Shown in pieces: positions 33,749-42,438 of a stretch of DNA of 49,412 nucleotides. Under the pieces are notes generated by a model, which did not search any database, was not told the origin of the DNA, and saw nothing but the letters and a program-made list of their open reading frames with translations. Position numbers and translations under genes: made by a program. The DNA comes from Candidatus Roizmanbacteria bacterium RIFCSPLOWO2_01_FULL_35_13 (GTDB lineage: Bacteria; Patescibacteriota; Microgenomatia; UBA1406; GWC2-37-13), in contig MGAF01000052.1 in the NCBI GenBank assembly GCA_001789635.1, forward strand, positions 12,308 through 61,719. Direction: 5' to 3'. Every line of letters begins with the position of its first letter. Positions within the stretch are counted from its first letter, which is position 1.

Positions 33749-33762
33749 TGGATTATAATCCA
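33749..33762. promoter_or_regulatory. Palindromic operator/promoter of XRE gene
   Basis: Perfect palindrome TGGATTATAATCCA with a TATAAT core, 38 nt before the XRE start at 33710. A regulator bound here would block the -10 box. Confidence 0.6.
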
Positions 33763-33812
33763 CAAAGTGTATATTTTAGCCCTTCATGAAACCATAATTT
33801 TATCGAATGATA

Positions 33813-33830
33813 TGTGGCTTATAATCCACA
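33813..33830. promoter_or_regulatory. Second operator-like dyad
   Basis: TGTGGCTTATAATCCACA, a near-palindrome related to the one at 33749 (centres about 66 bp apart). It ends directly at the rpoD stop codon. Confidence 0.5.
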
Positions 33831-33831
33831 C

Positions 33832-34923
33832 TTATTCAAGGAAGTCTTTGAGTTTGCGGGCTCTTGTAGGGTGTTTTAACTTCCGGATAGCTTTTGCCTC
33901 TATCTGGCGTATTCTTTCACGCGTTACCTTAAACTCTCTTCCGACCTCTTCAAGGGTTTTAGGTTTACTGTCCTCTAATCCAAAACGCATCATTAAAACC
34001 TTTCTTTCCCTGGGAGATAATGTTTCCAGGACTTTACCTAACGCATCCTTCAATAATTCACGGGAAACTTTATCATAAAGAGTCAGCTGATTTTGATCTG
34101 CGACAAACTGTTCCAAAGTAGCTTCCCTGTCATCACCGACCGGAGTCGAAAGTGATTTGGGCTGTTGAGAAATTTTGGTCAGATTCTCTACTTCCTCGAC
34201 CGACATCATCATCTCTTTTGCAATTTCTTTGACCGAAGGTTCACGTCCTAATTGCTGCGTTAATCTTCTTTGCGCTTTATAATAACGGTTAATATGATCT
34301 ACCATATGAACCGGTATCCTGATTGTCCGTGATTGATCGGCGATGGCTCTTGTTATGGCCTGTCTTATCCACCAAGTTGCATATGTCGAAAATTTGAATC
34401 CCCTCCGCCAATCGTATTTTTCCACTCCCCTGATTAATCCCCGGTTCCCCTCCTGAATAAGATCTAAAAATGAAAGCCTCCTGCCTAAGTATTTTTTGGC
34501 AATAGAGACTACCAATCTTAAATTTGCTTTAATCAATTTTTCTTTAGCATCAAGGTCGTTCTTCTCATATCGTTTTGCCAAAGCAATTTCTTCCTCGAAT
34601 CTTAATAGCGGAGTTTTACCGATTTCCTTAAGATACATCTTAATCGGATCCAGGGATTCACCATGCTTCAAAACTACTAACTGCTCCAGCTCTTTTTCCA
34701 TTTCCTCGGCTGTTTTTTTAAAATCGGGGTCTTCTCTGGTCGAAATTGTTTCAAAAATATCAATACCGTTCTTTAGAGCTTTATCAAAAAACATATCAAT
34801 ATCATCGATATGTTTCTCGGCTCCAGGATAAACAATAAGAATATCGTCCTGGACCAAAAAACCGTCTTCTTCTCCCTGCTTTAACAGATCATTTAAAGTT
34901 TTTGGCAATCTTTGTTTAGTCAT
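33832..34923 (-). CDS. rpoD: RNA polymerase principal sigma factor
   Basis: 363 residues, shorter than the roughly 600-residue E. coli sigma-70 because the N-terminal non-conserved regions are reduced. Residues 1-60 correspond to a region 1.1-like helical segment. [20 protein letters not shown] is region 1.2. [20 protein letters not shown] and [20 protein letters not shown] are regions 2.1-2.2; [20 protein letters not shown] carries the -10 recognition helix. [15 protein letters not shown] then [20 protein letters not shown] is region 4, which binds -35. It lies downstream of dnaG, as in the macromolecular synthesis operon, after a structured 134-nt gap. Confidence 0.96.
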   Translation of the reverse strand: MTKQRLPKTLNDLLKQGEEDGFLVQDDILIVYPGAEKHIDDIDMFFDKALKNGIDIFETISTREDPDFKKTAEEMEKELEQLVVLKHGESLDPIKMYLKEIGKTPLLRFEEEIALAKRYEKNDLDAKEKLIKANLRLVVSIAKKYLGRRLSFLDLIQEGNRGLIRGVEKYDWRRGFKFSTYATWWIRQAITRAIADQSRTIRIPVHMVDHINRYYKAQRRLTQQLGREPSVKEIAKEMMMSVEEVENLTKISQQPKSLSTPVGDDREATLEQFVADQNQLTLYDKVSRELLKDALGKVLETLSPRERKVLMMRFGLEDSKPKTLEEVGREFKVTRERIRQIEAKAIRKLKHPTRARKLKDFLE

Positions 34924-35046
34924 ACCACTTCGCTGTTAACGAAATATAAAATTAACAGCTTCGTTAGGTATTCTAGATTTTACTGTAAATCAGTATTTAA
35001 ATACCTAACGTAGCTATCAAAGTTTATTTTGATAGCGGAGTGGTAT
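34922..35046. promoter_or_regulatory. Structured dnaG-rpoD intergenic region with nested hairpins
   Basis: Outer arms ATACCACTTCGCT (34922-34934) and AGCGGAGTGGTAT (35034-35046) are inverted, with one mismatch. Inside are three further stems: GCTGTTAA/TTAACAGC (34932-34959), TTAGGTATT/AATACCTAA (34964-35008) and GCTATCAAA/TTTGATAGC (35013-35036). The last looks like a compact hairpin. It may act as an RNA processing or attenuation site between dnaG and rpoD, or may be an inserted element. The left arm word recurs upstream of dnaG at 36840-36852. Confidence 0.6.
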
Positions 35047-35057
35047 CATATTTACTA

Positions 35058-36827
35058 TTATAACGTAATAATCTTCTTTTCTACACGGGTCAACTCCCGG
35101 CTTATTAGTCTGATATTATCCTTTGTTCCATTTTCATCGGATCCTTCCGAAGAGGATAATTCGGATATTTTTCTTTTTAAGCTGTATCTTTTGGCTTCAT
35201 AAACTAATTTTTCTATTTTTTCGTTTTTTACTTCTATCTCTGTTGAAGCAAATAAATAAAGCTCATCAAATGTCGATCTTAGTTCCGGTGCCAGAGTTTC
35301 AATAAATTTATTCAATTCCAGTTGTTTATTTTTTTCCTTATAACTTAAAAATAATTTACAAATTTTCTGATAAGCCGGAACTGAAAAATCTTCGACTGTA
35401 AATGTATTAAATATTTCTCCTGCTCTTTTATAGGGATCTTCACTCTGAAAAATAATACTTAACAGGTACTTTTGAATAACAATTTCTCTCATCATTTCGG
35501 CAGCTGTTTTTTTCTGGAACGGAGTTGAAAATTTTTGTAGTTTTTTCCTCTTCAGATTCCTTATCAGAACTTCAACACTTGACTCGGATACTCCTAAAAT
35601 TGCCGCAATTTTTTTAATGTAGTGTGACTGTACGATAGGATTTTTTATCTTCTCTATATATTTACTTACTTCTTCGGCGATCTTTTTTTTACCGTAAGGA
35701 TCGTTAATTGAATTTTTCTTCTGGGAGATTTCGATAATAAAATCATAAAAAGGAACCGCGGTTTTTAAAGCTTTTTTAAATTTAACAGGGTCTTTTCTTA
35801 CGGCCTCATCCGGATCCTTAGCATAGTCAAAACTGACTATACTAACATTAAATTCCAGGTTTTCCGCTTCTTCAATACCTCTTTTCATTGCCTCTTCACC
35901 TGCCTCATCGCTATCAAGGGCTAAAGTAATATTATCGGTAAATCTTTTCAAATACATAAGTTGCTCTCTGGTTACGGCAGATCCCTTAATTGCCGCTATA
36001 TTTTCTATCCCCTGCTGATAAGGAGAAATCACATCAAATTCACCTTCGACTAAAAGAATATTATTCTCTTTTTTGACAGCTTCTTTTGCAAGATTAATAC
36101 CAAAAAGCGTTTCTCTTTTGCGATATAGGAGTGTCTCGGGAGTATTAATATATTTTGCCTCTTTTGCCGATTGATCCATAATCCTTCCCGAAAATCCGAT
36201 AATATTGCCTCTTGCATCTTTAATCGGAAAAACCAATCTTCCCCTGAAACGGTCATAGACACTTCCCCTTTCACTTCTTACTATTAATCCGCTGTCCAGA
36301 ATTTCAGACTCACTGTATTTCTTCTTTTTTAAAAATTTTAGCAATGAATCCCAGGACTGCGGTGCATAACCCAACTGGAATTTTTTTATTATTTTTATAT
36401 TTAGTTCACGTAACACAAGATAATCCAGGGCTTTTCTACCGAACTTAGTTTCGTGAAGAATGTACTCAAAAAATTCTGCTGCCAGGTTATTTATACTCAG
36501 CATTCTTTCCTTTTTTTTCCAGGTCTGGTCATCAAAACTTACTTTGGTTAATTTGACTCCGGCTTTTTCTGCCAACTCTCTCAAAGCTTCACTGAAAGTT
36601 ATATTTTCCCACTTCATCAAAAACTTAATTACATCGCCACCATCCTGACAAGCTCCGAAACAGTGCCATATCTGACGGTCTGAAGACACTACAAACGAAG
36701 GAGTTTTTTCCTGATGAAACGGGCAAACGCTTTTATAATTTCTGCCTGTTTTTTTTAAAGGTATATAAGAATTAATATACTGGATTAAATCTACCTTCTT
36801 TTTTATTTCATCAACAACGCTATCCAT
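35058..36827 (-). CDS. dnaG: DNA primase
   Basis: 589 residues from the ATG at 36827; a TTG 3 nt upstream is less likely, because a TAAAAT box sits 7 nt before the ATG. The N-terminal CHC2 zinc-binding domain has VCPFHQEKTPSFVVSSDRQI (C35, H38) and HCFGACQDGGDVIKF, with C-x3-C in place of the usual C-x2-C. The TOPRIM domain shows LLVEGEFDVISPYQQG and ITLALDSDEAGEEAMKRGIE, which hold the metal-binding acids. A helical C-terminal domain for helicase binding follows. It makes RNA primers at the replication fork. It is followed by rpoD on the same strand. Confidence 0.95.
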   Translation of the reverse strand: MDSVVDEIKKKVDLIQYINSYIPLKKTGRNYKSVCPFHQEKTPSFVVSSDRQIWHCFGACQDGGDVIKFLMKWENITFSEALRELAEKAGVKLTKVSFDDQTWKKKERMLSINNLAAEFFEYILHETKFGRKALDYLVLRELNIKIIKKFQLGYAPQSWDSLLKFLKKKKYSESEILDSGLIVRSERGSVYDRFRGRLVFPIKDARGNIIGFSGRIMDQSAKEAKYINTPETLLYRKRETLFGINLAKEAVKKENNILLVEGEFDVISPYQQGIENIAAIKGSAVTREQLMYLKRFTDNITLALDSDEAGEEAMKRGIEEAENLEFNVSIVSFDYAKDPDEAVRKDPVKFKKALKTAVPFYDFIIEISQKKNSINDPYGKKKIAEEVSKYIEKIKNPIVQSHYIKKIAAILGVSESSVEVLIRNLKRKKLQKFSTPFQKKTAAEMMREIVIQKYLLSIIFQSEDPYKRAGEIFNTFTVEDFSVPAYQKICKLFLSYKEKNKQLELNKFIETLAPELRSTFDELYLFASTEIEVKNEKIEKLVYEAKRYSLKRKISELSSSEGSDENGTKDNIRLISRELTRVEKKIITL

Positions 36828-36834
36828 CAAGTAT

Positions 36835-36840
36835 ATTTTA
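36835..36840 (-). promoter_or_regulatory. -10 box of dnaG
   Basis: TAAAAT (within TATAAAAT-like context) on the minus strand, 7 nt before the dnaG ATG. It abuts the AGCGAAGTGGTAT word shared with the rpoD upstream region. Confidence 0.5.
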
Positions 36841-36957
36841 TACCACTTCGCTTTAATTTTGCAGTGATATTGGTATATGCCTCCGAAGCTTTTAAAATAT
36901 AAGTGTAAAAAAATAGTTTTTTGCCAAGAAAATCAAAGCGGGCATACCATTAACCCC

Positions 36958-36987
36958 TTGAAACTTAAAAGCGAAGGGGTATATAAT
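36958..36987 (+). promoter_or_regulatory. Promoter of PilM/LytR_C-like gene, leaderless
   Basis: TTGAAA (36958-36963), 18-nt spacer, TATAAT (36982-36987), then 6 nt to the ATG at 36994. It supports 36994 over the in-frame ATG at 36877. Confidence 0.6.
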
Positions 36988-36993
36988 GATTTA

Positions 36994-38448
36994 ATGCTTT
37001 ATCTTTTTATTGACTCAAACCGTGTTAAAGTGCTTCAGCTTAAAAAATCGATATTGGGTCAATATGAAACGCGTGTTTTTTCAAAAACATTCCAGTCCTC
37101 AAATCTGCTTGAACAGGGTAAAATTGTTAATGTTGATTTTGTGGCTTCGGCCGTAAAAGAAGCACTGCAATCATTGGCAAGTAACGGAATAAAGAATAAG
37201 GACACTCTTTTGGTATTACCTCAGGAAAGTTATTCTTTTTTGCGGATTGGTGTTCCTGCCGATATAACCTCTTCTGCCATATCTTCTTTTATCATGGATA
37301 AGGCAAGATCCAATCTCTCCCTGAATTTAGACGAATGTTCTTATGACTATTTTCTGGAAGAAAGTCCTGCGGAAAAATACATACATTTTTTTGCCATTGA
37401 AATCGAAGTGCTACAGAAATACAGGGAGGCTTTACATCTAATTGACCTTAAATTAAATATTGTCTTACCCGAGACAGTAACTTATTTTAAACTTTTCCAA
37501 AAAACTTTAAGAAAAGATAAAAAAGAAAATATTCTTTATGTTACCTATGACGAAAGTAAATTAAGCGGAATATTGTATGACTCTTACGGTCAGGTATCAT
37601 CTGAAAAATGGACAGAACAGTTGGTTGATGGTAAAAAAGTTGAAGATGTATTAAAAGAAAAAGCCAAAGAATCGGAAGAAAAAGGAACAAAACTAAACCG
37701 CTTAATTTTGGCCGGTGAACAATCCGAAAAAGTCAGACAGGATACTTTTACCAAAGAAATCGGTGTCTGGACAAATCCTTTAAAAAGAATTATTCCGGAA
37801 TTTTATCAGGAATATTTAAAGCTGCTTTTAAATTCTTCTGATAAACCTTTTTCAGTACTGTCTTATGAAGCTTGTCTGGGTGCTTTTATTTTTAACGAAC
37901 AGAATAAAAATTTTTCTCTCTTAAATCATACCCAGGGAAAACCGGGCAAACTGATTAGTCTGCCGAAAGTAAATCTGTTAAAAAAAGAGCTTCTCATATT
38001 TTTAAGTTCATTTATCCTATCCTTTTTATTTTTTGTCGTAATCACAAACCTGAAATCTAATTTAAACTTTAATTTTAATCAGGCAAAACCAAAAATAACC
38101 GCTACTCCAACTCCGACCAGAACTCCAGACAAACCTACCGCTACTCCAACTCCGGTAGTAAAAAGGGATGAAATAAATATTAAAGTATTAAACGGTTCAG
38201 GAACTGTTGGAAAAGCCGGGGTTGTAAAAGATTTGCTTAAGAAAAAAGGTTATCAGGAAATACTGACCGGTAACGCCGATGATTTTGAATACGATCAGAC
38301 CGAACTTCAAGTTAAAAAATCCGCTTCGGCTGTTACCTCAATCATTAAAGTTGACCTGAAAGAAAATGTCGCTTCATTTAAAGAAACTGTCCTCGACGAA
38401 GACGAAGCCGCCGATGTTATCCTCATAATCGGCTCGGATTTTAAATGA
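36994..38448 (+). CDS. Membrane protein with PilM-like N-domain and LytR C-terminal domain
   Basis: 484 residues. The N-terminal part (MLYLFIDSNRVKVLQLKKSI, later VVLPQES-like DTLLVLPQESYSFLRIGVPA and NIVLPETVTYFKLF) looks like an actin/PilM-type fold, but I am not certain. One membrane helix lies at about residues 332-352, followed by a Pro/Thr linker with ATPTPTRTPDKPTATPTP. The C-terminal roughly 90 residues (NIKVLNGSGTVGKAGVVKDL ... ADVILIIGSDF) are a LytR_C domain, expected outside the cell and linked to wall polymers. The frame runs back to 36877, but promoter spacing favours 36994. It is divergent from dnaG. Confidence 0.72.
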   Translation: MLYLFIDSNRVKVLQLKKSILGQYETRVFSKTFQSSNLLEQGKIVNVDFVASAVKEALQSLASNGIKNKDTLLVLPQESYSFLRIGVPADITSSAISSFIMDKARSNLSLNLDECSYDYFLEESPAEKYIHFFAIEIEVLQKYREALHLIDLKLNIVLPETVTYFKLFQKTLRKDKKENILYVTYDESKLSGILYDSYGQVSSEKWTEQLVDGKKVEDVLKEKAKESEEKGTKLNRLILAGEQSEKVRQDTFTKEIGVWTNPLKRIIPEFYQEYLKLLLNSSDKPFSVLSYEACLGAFIFNEQNKNFSLLNHTQGKPGKLISLPKVNLLKKELLIFLSSFILSFLFFVVITNLKSNLNFNFNQAKPKITATPTPTRTPDKPTATPTPVVKRDEINIKVLNGSGTVGKAGVVKDLLKKKGYQEILTGNADDFEYDQTELQVKKSASAVTSIIKVDLKENVASFKETVLDEDEAADVILIIGSDFK

Positions 38449-38889
38449 TTAAGAAAATTTAAATATTTTATGAAACGAAGGCAATCTTCCTTCCAAATCA
38501 TTAATATTGTATATTTCACTGGGACTATCTGTTGTTTGTAACATACTCATAAAATTTGGGTAAGCAATTCCCCCCAATCTCCCTGCCAACTTATTTACTT
38601 CTATAATAAATCGTTTTAAATTTTTGACTTCGCCTAAAGCTTGAACTGAAACTAAACAATGATCAACTGTTTCTTGGTCTAATCTTTGACTCATTGCGAA
38701 GAATTGAGAATTAGATCCTGATAAAGCATCATATCTGTCAGAGAATGCTGATAAAGAATTTTCTAGGATTAAATTAATCAAACCTTGCTTCTGTCTTTTC
38801 AATTTCATATTAATCCCTTTTACATGATGAATAAATTGATTTGCTTGTATTTCAAATTCCGGTAAAGGCAAAGGTTTTTTTTCTTTCAT
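38449..38889 (-). CDS. Hypothetical protein
   Basis: 146 residues, hydrophilic, mostly helical by composition: KPLPLPEFEIQANQFIHHVK, GLINLILENSLSAFSDRYDA, LVSVQALGEVKNLKRFIIEV. No signal peptide, membrane helix or recognised motif. Its stop abuts the stop of the convergent gene ending at 38448. It is probably a real gene given its length and ordinary composition. It is the only accessory-looking ORF between dnaG and the second HicB gene. Confidence 0.6.
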   Translation of the reverse strand: MKEKKPLPLPEFEIQANQFIHHVKGINMKLKRQKQGLINLILENSLSAFSDRYDALSGSNSQFFAMSQRLDQETVDHCLVSVQALGEVKNLKRFIIEVNKLAGRLGGIAYPNFMSMLQTTDSPSEIYNINDLEGRLPSFHKIFKFS

Positions 38890-38999
38890 AGTTCAGTTAA
38901 AGATTTGAGTATTTAGCCAATTTTAACAGACAGTCCTTAATTTTTTATCAATACAATATGCAATAAACAGTATCGAGTTAATTAGATTGAACAATCCTG

Positions 39000-39005
39000 T
39001 ATAAT
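39000..39005 (+). promoter_or_regulatory. -10 box of second HicB-like gene
   Basis: TATAAT with 9 nt to the ATG at 39015. Confidence 0.5.
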
Positions 39006-39014
39006 ATCTTCAAT

Positions 39015-39242
39015 ATGAAGAAAACAAAATCCAAAAAAATTCTTAAATATGATGTTGTTTTTGAAGAAGCAGAAGAAGGCGGATATACCGTATATGTCCC
39101 TGCTTTACCTGGATGCATTTCTGAGGGCGATACTTTTGAAAAGGCAAAAAAGAATATAAAAGATGCGATTACTCTCTATTTAGAAAGTATAGAAATTGAT
39201 CGAAAGTCTGCTTTAAATGATACAATTTTCTACGCATTATGA
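39015..39242 (+). CDS. HicB-like antitoxin-fold protein (solitary)
   Basis: 75 residues. KYDVVFEEAEEGGYTVYVPA, LPGCISEGDTFEKAKKNIKD, AITLYLES match the HicB partial RNase H-like fold. There is no HicA gene beside it and no C-terminal DNA-binding extension. It is related to the protein at 1450-1680 (both P-x-x-P/L-P-G-C ... EGDT/QGST ... A-x-K-N-I-K-x-A-I). It could be a HicA-free orphan with a different function, or could neutralise a toxin encoded elsewhere. Confidence 0.85.
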   Translation: MKKTKSKKILKYDVVFEEAEEGGYTVYVPALPGCISEGDTFEKAKKNIKDAITLYLESIEIDRKSALNDTIFYAL

Positions 39243-39272
39243 AGGATCGTTATAAGCTTTATAACTTTTTTT

Positions 39273-39356
39273 GTCATTTCGAGCATAGCGAGAAATCTAG
39301 CGAAGCGTAATTACGCTCACTTCGTTCGCTAGATCCTTCACTTCGTTCAGGATGAC
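39273..39356. repeat. Palindromic element upstream of prfB
   Basis: 84 bp, GTCATTTCGAGCATAGCGAG to CTTCGTTCAGGATGAC, with AATCTAGCGAA and TTCGCTAGAT arms. It ends 9 nt before the prfB start. Confidence 0.88.
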
Positions 39357-39365
39357 ACTAACAAT

Positions 39366-40373
39366 ATGGAAAAAGAGGAATTGAAAAATCAGTTGGAAAG
39401 TATTGTTGCAAAAACTAATTTGCCGGCAATAAAAGAAGAACTTACTTCTTTGGAAAAAAATACTTACGAAACAACCTTCTGGCAAGACAGTAAAAATGCC
39501 GCCGAGGTAATGAAAAAAATAAATGATCTTAAAAAAGAAATTGAAGATATTGAGATGATGCAATTACTATTCCAGGAAGGCGAATTAAAAGAAGCGGAAA
39601 AACTTATAAAAAAATACCAGATTCTGCTTTTTCTGTCTGCCCCACACGATAAAGGCGACGCAATCTTTGCCATACATTCGGGTCAGGGAGGGACAGAAGC
39701 CATGGACTGGTCAGAGATGCTTTTTCGAATGTACACTCGTTATTTTGAAAAAAAAGGCTGGAAATTCGAGGAGTTCAACCGTGTCCCCGGCGAAGAGGCG
39801 GGAATAAAAACAAGCACTCTGAAGGTTCATGGCACTTTTGCCTACGGATATCTCAAAGCAGAAGCCGGAGTTCACAGACTGGTAAGACAATCTCCTTTTA
39901 ATGCCGATAAATTAAGACAGACCTCATTTGCTTTAGTAGAAGTCCTCCCTGTAATTGAAGAAAAAGAAGTACAGATAAATGATGATGAACTTGAATGGCA
40001 ATTCTACCGCAGCGGCGGAAAAGGAGGTCAGAATGTTAATAAAGTTTCTACCGCCGTAAGACTGACTCATAAACCAACAGGTATCACCGTATCCTGTCAG
40101 GATGAGAGATATCAGGGAGCCAACAGAGAAAATGCTTTAAAAATTCTCCGGGCTAAGCTTTGGCAGATAGAACAGGAAATAAAACAGAGTGAGATAGAAA
40201 CTTTTAAAAAAGTGAAAGTGGCATCCTGGGGCAGACAAATCAGATCCTACGTCCTTCATCCTTATAAATTAATTAAAGACTTGAGAACTGATCATGAAGA
40301 ATCAAATGTTGAAGCTGTGTTGGGGGGAGAACTCGACGGATTTATAGAAGCCTACTTGAAGAAACTCGAATAA
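39366..40373 (+). CDS. prfB: Peptide chain release factor 2
   Basis: 335 residues. [20 protein letters not shown] carries the SPF tripeptide (176-178) that reads UGA and UAA, and [20 protein letters not shown] carries the GGQ loop (220-222) for peptidyl-tRNA hydrolysis. The N-terminal helical domain is a little short compared with the roughly 365-residue E. coli protein. No internal UGA frameshift site is present, so autoregulation by programmed frameshift is absent. It confirms UGA is a stop in this organism. A palindromic element ends just before its start. Confidence 0.96.
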   Translation: MEKEELKNQLESIVAKTNLPAIKEELTSLEKNTYETTFWQDSKNAAEVMKKINDLKKEIEDIEMMQLLFQEGELKEAEKLIKKYQILLFLSAPHDKGDAIFAIHSGQGGTEAMDWSEMLFRMYTRYFEKKGWKFEEFNRVPGEEAGIKTSTLKVHGTFAYGYLKAEAGVHRLVRQSPFNADKLRQTSFALVEVLPVIEEKEVQINDDELEWQFYRSGGKGGQNVNKVSTAVRLTHKPTGITVSCQDERYQGANRENALKILRAKLWQIEQEIKQSEIETFKKVKVASWGRQIRSYVLHPYKLIKDLRTDHEESNVEAVLGGELDGFIEAYLKKLE

Positions 40374-40378
40374 CTTGG

Positions 40379-40384
40379 TATTCT
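40379..40384 (+). promoter_or_regulatory. -10 box for gene at 40391
   Basis: TATTCT with 6 nt to the ATG at 40391, directly after the prfB stop. It may start the ftsEX transcript. Confidence 0.4.
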
Positions 40385-40390
40385 TTTTAT

Positions 40391-40840
40391 ATGGAAAATT
40401 CCGGAAACAATAAAAAATTAATTCACGATTTTAGCGGTAATGATCAAAATTCATTCTCAATGCCAAGATTTTTTTTACTTTTATTTGCAGTTATTTTAGC
40501 CGGAAGTGCGGTTGGATTTCTCCTGAGTAAAACAACCAAAAGCAACACTAAAGGAAACTCCAATTCTAAAAATGCAAAAGTTGAAAAAACTGCAGGCATC
40601 GCCGATAAAAAAACGTTCAAAGATAAAGCTGAAGGTAAGTTAAAAGAAGGCGGAATTGACGGGGAGGGGAACTTTCATCTTGAGAGGTCCGGAGGCGAAT
40701 CACAGAATGTCTATCTTACATCCACAACTGTAGATCTATCCCAATACATCGGTAAAAAAATACGGGTTTGGGGTGAAACTTTTCAGGCAGAAAAAGCCGG
40801 TTGGCTTATGGATGTTGGATTAGTTGAAGTTCTCCAATGA
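40391..40840 (+). CDS. Single-pass membrane protein upstream of ftsE
   Basis: 149 residues. A polar cytoplasmic N-terminus is followed by one helix (about residues 25-45, FFLLLFAVILAGSAVGFLLS), a Lys/Asn/Ser-rich linker and a small C-terminal domain: VYLTSTTVDLSQYIGKKIRV, WGETFQAEKAGWLMDVGLVE. The last part looks like an OB-type beta barrel. I do not recognise a named family. Its stop overlaps the ftsE start (ATGA), so translation is coupled and a role in the FtsEX envelope machinery is possible. Confidence 0.7.
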   Translation: MENSGNNKKLIHDFSGNDQNSFSMPRFFLLLFAVILAGSAVGFLLSKTTKSNTKGNSNSKNAKVEKTAGIADKKTFKDKAEGKLKEGGIDGEGNFHLERSGGESQNVYLTSTTVDLSQYIGKKIRVWGETFQAEKAGWLMDVGLVEVLQ

Positions 40841-41514
40841 TTAAATTTGAAAATGTCACAAAAAAATTCCCTTTAGGAAATCTTGCATTAGACGAGGTAT
40901 CGTTTGACGTAGAAGATAAAGAATTTATTTTTCTGGTTGGACCGTCCGGCGCAGGCAAAACGACTATTCTTAAATTAATAATGCGAGAATCCGTCCCAAG
41001 CGAAGGGACTATTCTTGTTGATGACTTTGACATCACCTCAAATGAATTTACGCAGGTTGAAATCTTAAGAAGAAAAATCGGTATGATCTTCCAGGACTTT
41101 AAAATTCTTTTTGACAAAAATATCTATGAAAATATTGCCTTAAGTCTAAAAGTAATCGGACTCCCGGATGACCAAATTAATGATCAGGTGGAAGAAGCAC
41201 TGGAACTTGTTGGCTTATCCAAAAAAACCTACGATTTTCCCATACAGTTATCAGCCGGAGAGATTCAAAGAGTCGCAATAGCCAGAGCAATTGTGGGTGA
41301 CCGCGATATTATCCTGGCTGACGAACCGACCGGCAATCTTGATCCCAAAACTACCTGGGAAATCATGAGAATATTTAAGAAATTAGAAAAAAACAAAACT
41401 ATTCTATTTGCAACCCACAATACTGATATCGTTAACAGCTTTCAAAAAAGAGTCCTGGTTTTAAAACAGGGCAGACTGACAAAAGATCAAAGAAAAGGGG
41501 GTTACGATATATGA
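40837..41514 (+). CDS. ftsE: Cell division ABC transporter ATP-binding protein FtsE
   Basis: 225 residues. Walker A GPSGAGKTT (35-43), Q-loop FQDFKILFDKNIYENIALSL, the signature LSAGEIQRVAIARAI (from 138), Walker B DIILADEPTG (to about 166) and the switch His in LFATHNTD are all present. The protein pairs with FtsX in the membrane and, by analogy, drives a periplasmic or extracellular peptidoglycan hydrolase; an M23 hydrolase lies 2 kb downstream. It overlaps both neighbours by 4 nt (ATGA). Confidence 0.95.
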   Translation: MIKFENVTKKFPLGNLALDEVSFDVEDKEFIFLVGPSGAGKTTILKLIMRESVPSEGTILVDDFDITSNEFTQVEILRRKIGMIFQDFKILFDKNIYENIALSLKVIGLPDDQINDQVEEALELVGLSKKTYDFPIQLSAGEIQRVAIARAIVGDRDIILADEPTGNLDPKTTWEIMRIFKKLEKNKTILFATHNTDIVNSFQKRVLVLKQGRLTKDQRKGGYDI

Positions 41515-42407
41515 ATGAAATACTGACTTCAATCCGGAGAACTCCTTATCAATCGTTGGCAGCCTTTTTGATTTTATTTTTTACTTTATTTTTATCTACA
41601 GCCATGTTTATATCCCTGAGTTTTCTTTACGGCCTTCTGGGATATGTTGAAACCAGGCCGCAGGTTACGGTTTATTTTCAAACAAACATACCTCAAAATG
41701 AAATATTTAAAATACGTGACAAACTGACTAATTCTGACAAAGTCGAATCTATCAAATATGTTTCTAAGGAAGAAGCGTACAAAATTTATAAGGAGTTAAA
41801 TAAAGACAATCCGCTTCTTCTGGAAATGGTTACCTCGGATATCTTACCGGCATCTTTAGAAATATTTGCTAAAAAACCGGAGTATCTTCCGGAGCTGGCT
41901 GATTTCCTGAAAAAAGAACCGGGTGTAGATGAGGTTAATTTTCAAAAAGATATTCTCGACCGCCTTCTCGTCTTAACTGATATTCTAAGAAAAACAACCA
42001 TAGTCTTTTTTGGCTTCCTTATATTTTTAGCCGTATTAGTTTTAACAACAACCACTCTATTTAAGATCGCTCTAAAAAAGGAAGAGATAGAACTACTAAA
42101 ACTATTGGGAGCCAGCAATTTTTATATCAAAAAACCATTTCTTCTCGAAGCTTTTTTATTCGGAACAACCGCAGCCGTTGGATCCTTCGTTATAATACTA
42201 GGAATATTATTCTCACTTAAACCATTTTTTGACTCCTACTTAAAAGATATAACTCAATTAAACCTGCCGCTTTATTTTACCCAGTTAACTGTCTGGCCTG
42301 TCAATTTAACTTTTTTATCCATAGCTTTTCTACTCTCCCTTGTATTCGGAATCGGTATCGCCTTCCTTGCCACCCTCCTGGCAACACAAAAGTATCTGAA
42401 GATTTGA
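41511..42407 (+). CDS. ftsX: Cell division ABC transporter permease FtsX
   Basis: 298 residues. The layout is canonical: an N-terminal helix (about 21-41), an extracytoplasmic domain of about 110 residues with VTVYFQTNIPQNEIFKIRDK and VESIKYVSKEEAYKIYKELN, then three helices, with FKIALKKEEIELLKLLGASN at the cytoplasmic loop (the L-x-G-A motif of MacB/FtsX). It transmits ATP hydrolysis by FtsE to a wall hydrolase. Start overlaps ftsE by 4 nt, preceded by a purine-rich AAGGGGG. Confidence 0.94.
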   Translation: MNEILTSIRRTPYQSLAAFLILFFTLFLSTAMFISLSFLYGLLGYVETRPQVTVYFQTNIPQNEIFKIRDKLTNSDKVESIKYVSKEEAYKIYKELNKDNPLLLEMVTSDILPASLEIFAKKPEYLPELADFLKKEPGVDEVNFQKDILDRLLVLTDILRKTTIVFFGFLIFLAVLVLTTTTLFKIALKKEEIELLKLLGASNFYIKKPFLLEAFLFGTTAAVGSFVIILGILFSLKPFFDSYLKDITQLNLPLYFTQLTVWPVNLTFLSIAFLLSLVFGIGIAFLATLLATQKYLKI

Positions 42408-42426
42408 AAAAAGATAGATTTTTTGT

Positions 42427-42432
42427 TAATCT
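42427..42432 (+). promoter_or_regulatory. -10 box of second DUF5678/protease pair
   Basis: TAATCT with 6 nt to the ATG at 42439, just after the ftsX stop. Confidence 0.4.
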
Positions 42433-42438
42433 TAAGAT

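Noticed and set aside
35123-35305. Small ORFs opposite dnaG and rpoD
   Set aside because: They are antisense shadows of conserved housekeeping genes.
36877-36993. 39-residue N-terminal extension of the PilM/LytR_C-like protein
   Set aside because: A -35/-10 promoter lies inside it, 6 nt before the ATG at 36994, and the extension has no protein-like features.
39366-39480. Programmed frameshift of release factor 2
   Set aside because: The prfB frame is open from its ATG and no early UGA is present.
40321-40327. G6 run in prfB as a third phase-variable tract
   Set aside because: The frame is intact through it and it encodes a conserved Gly-Gly segment.
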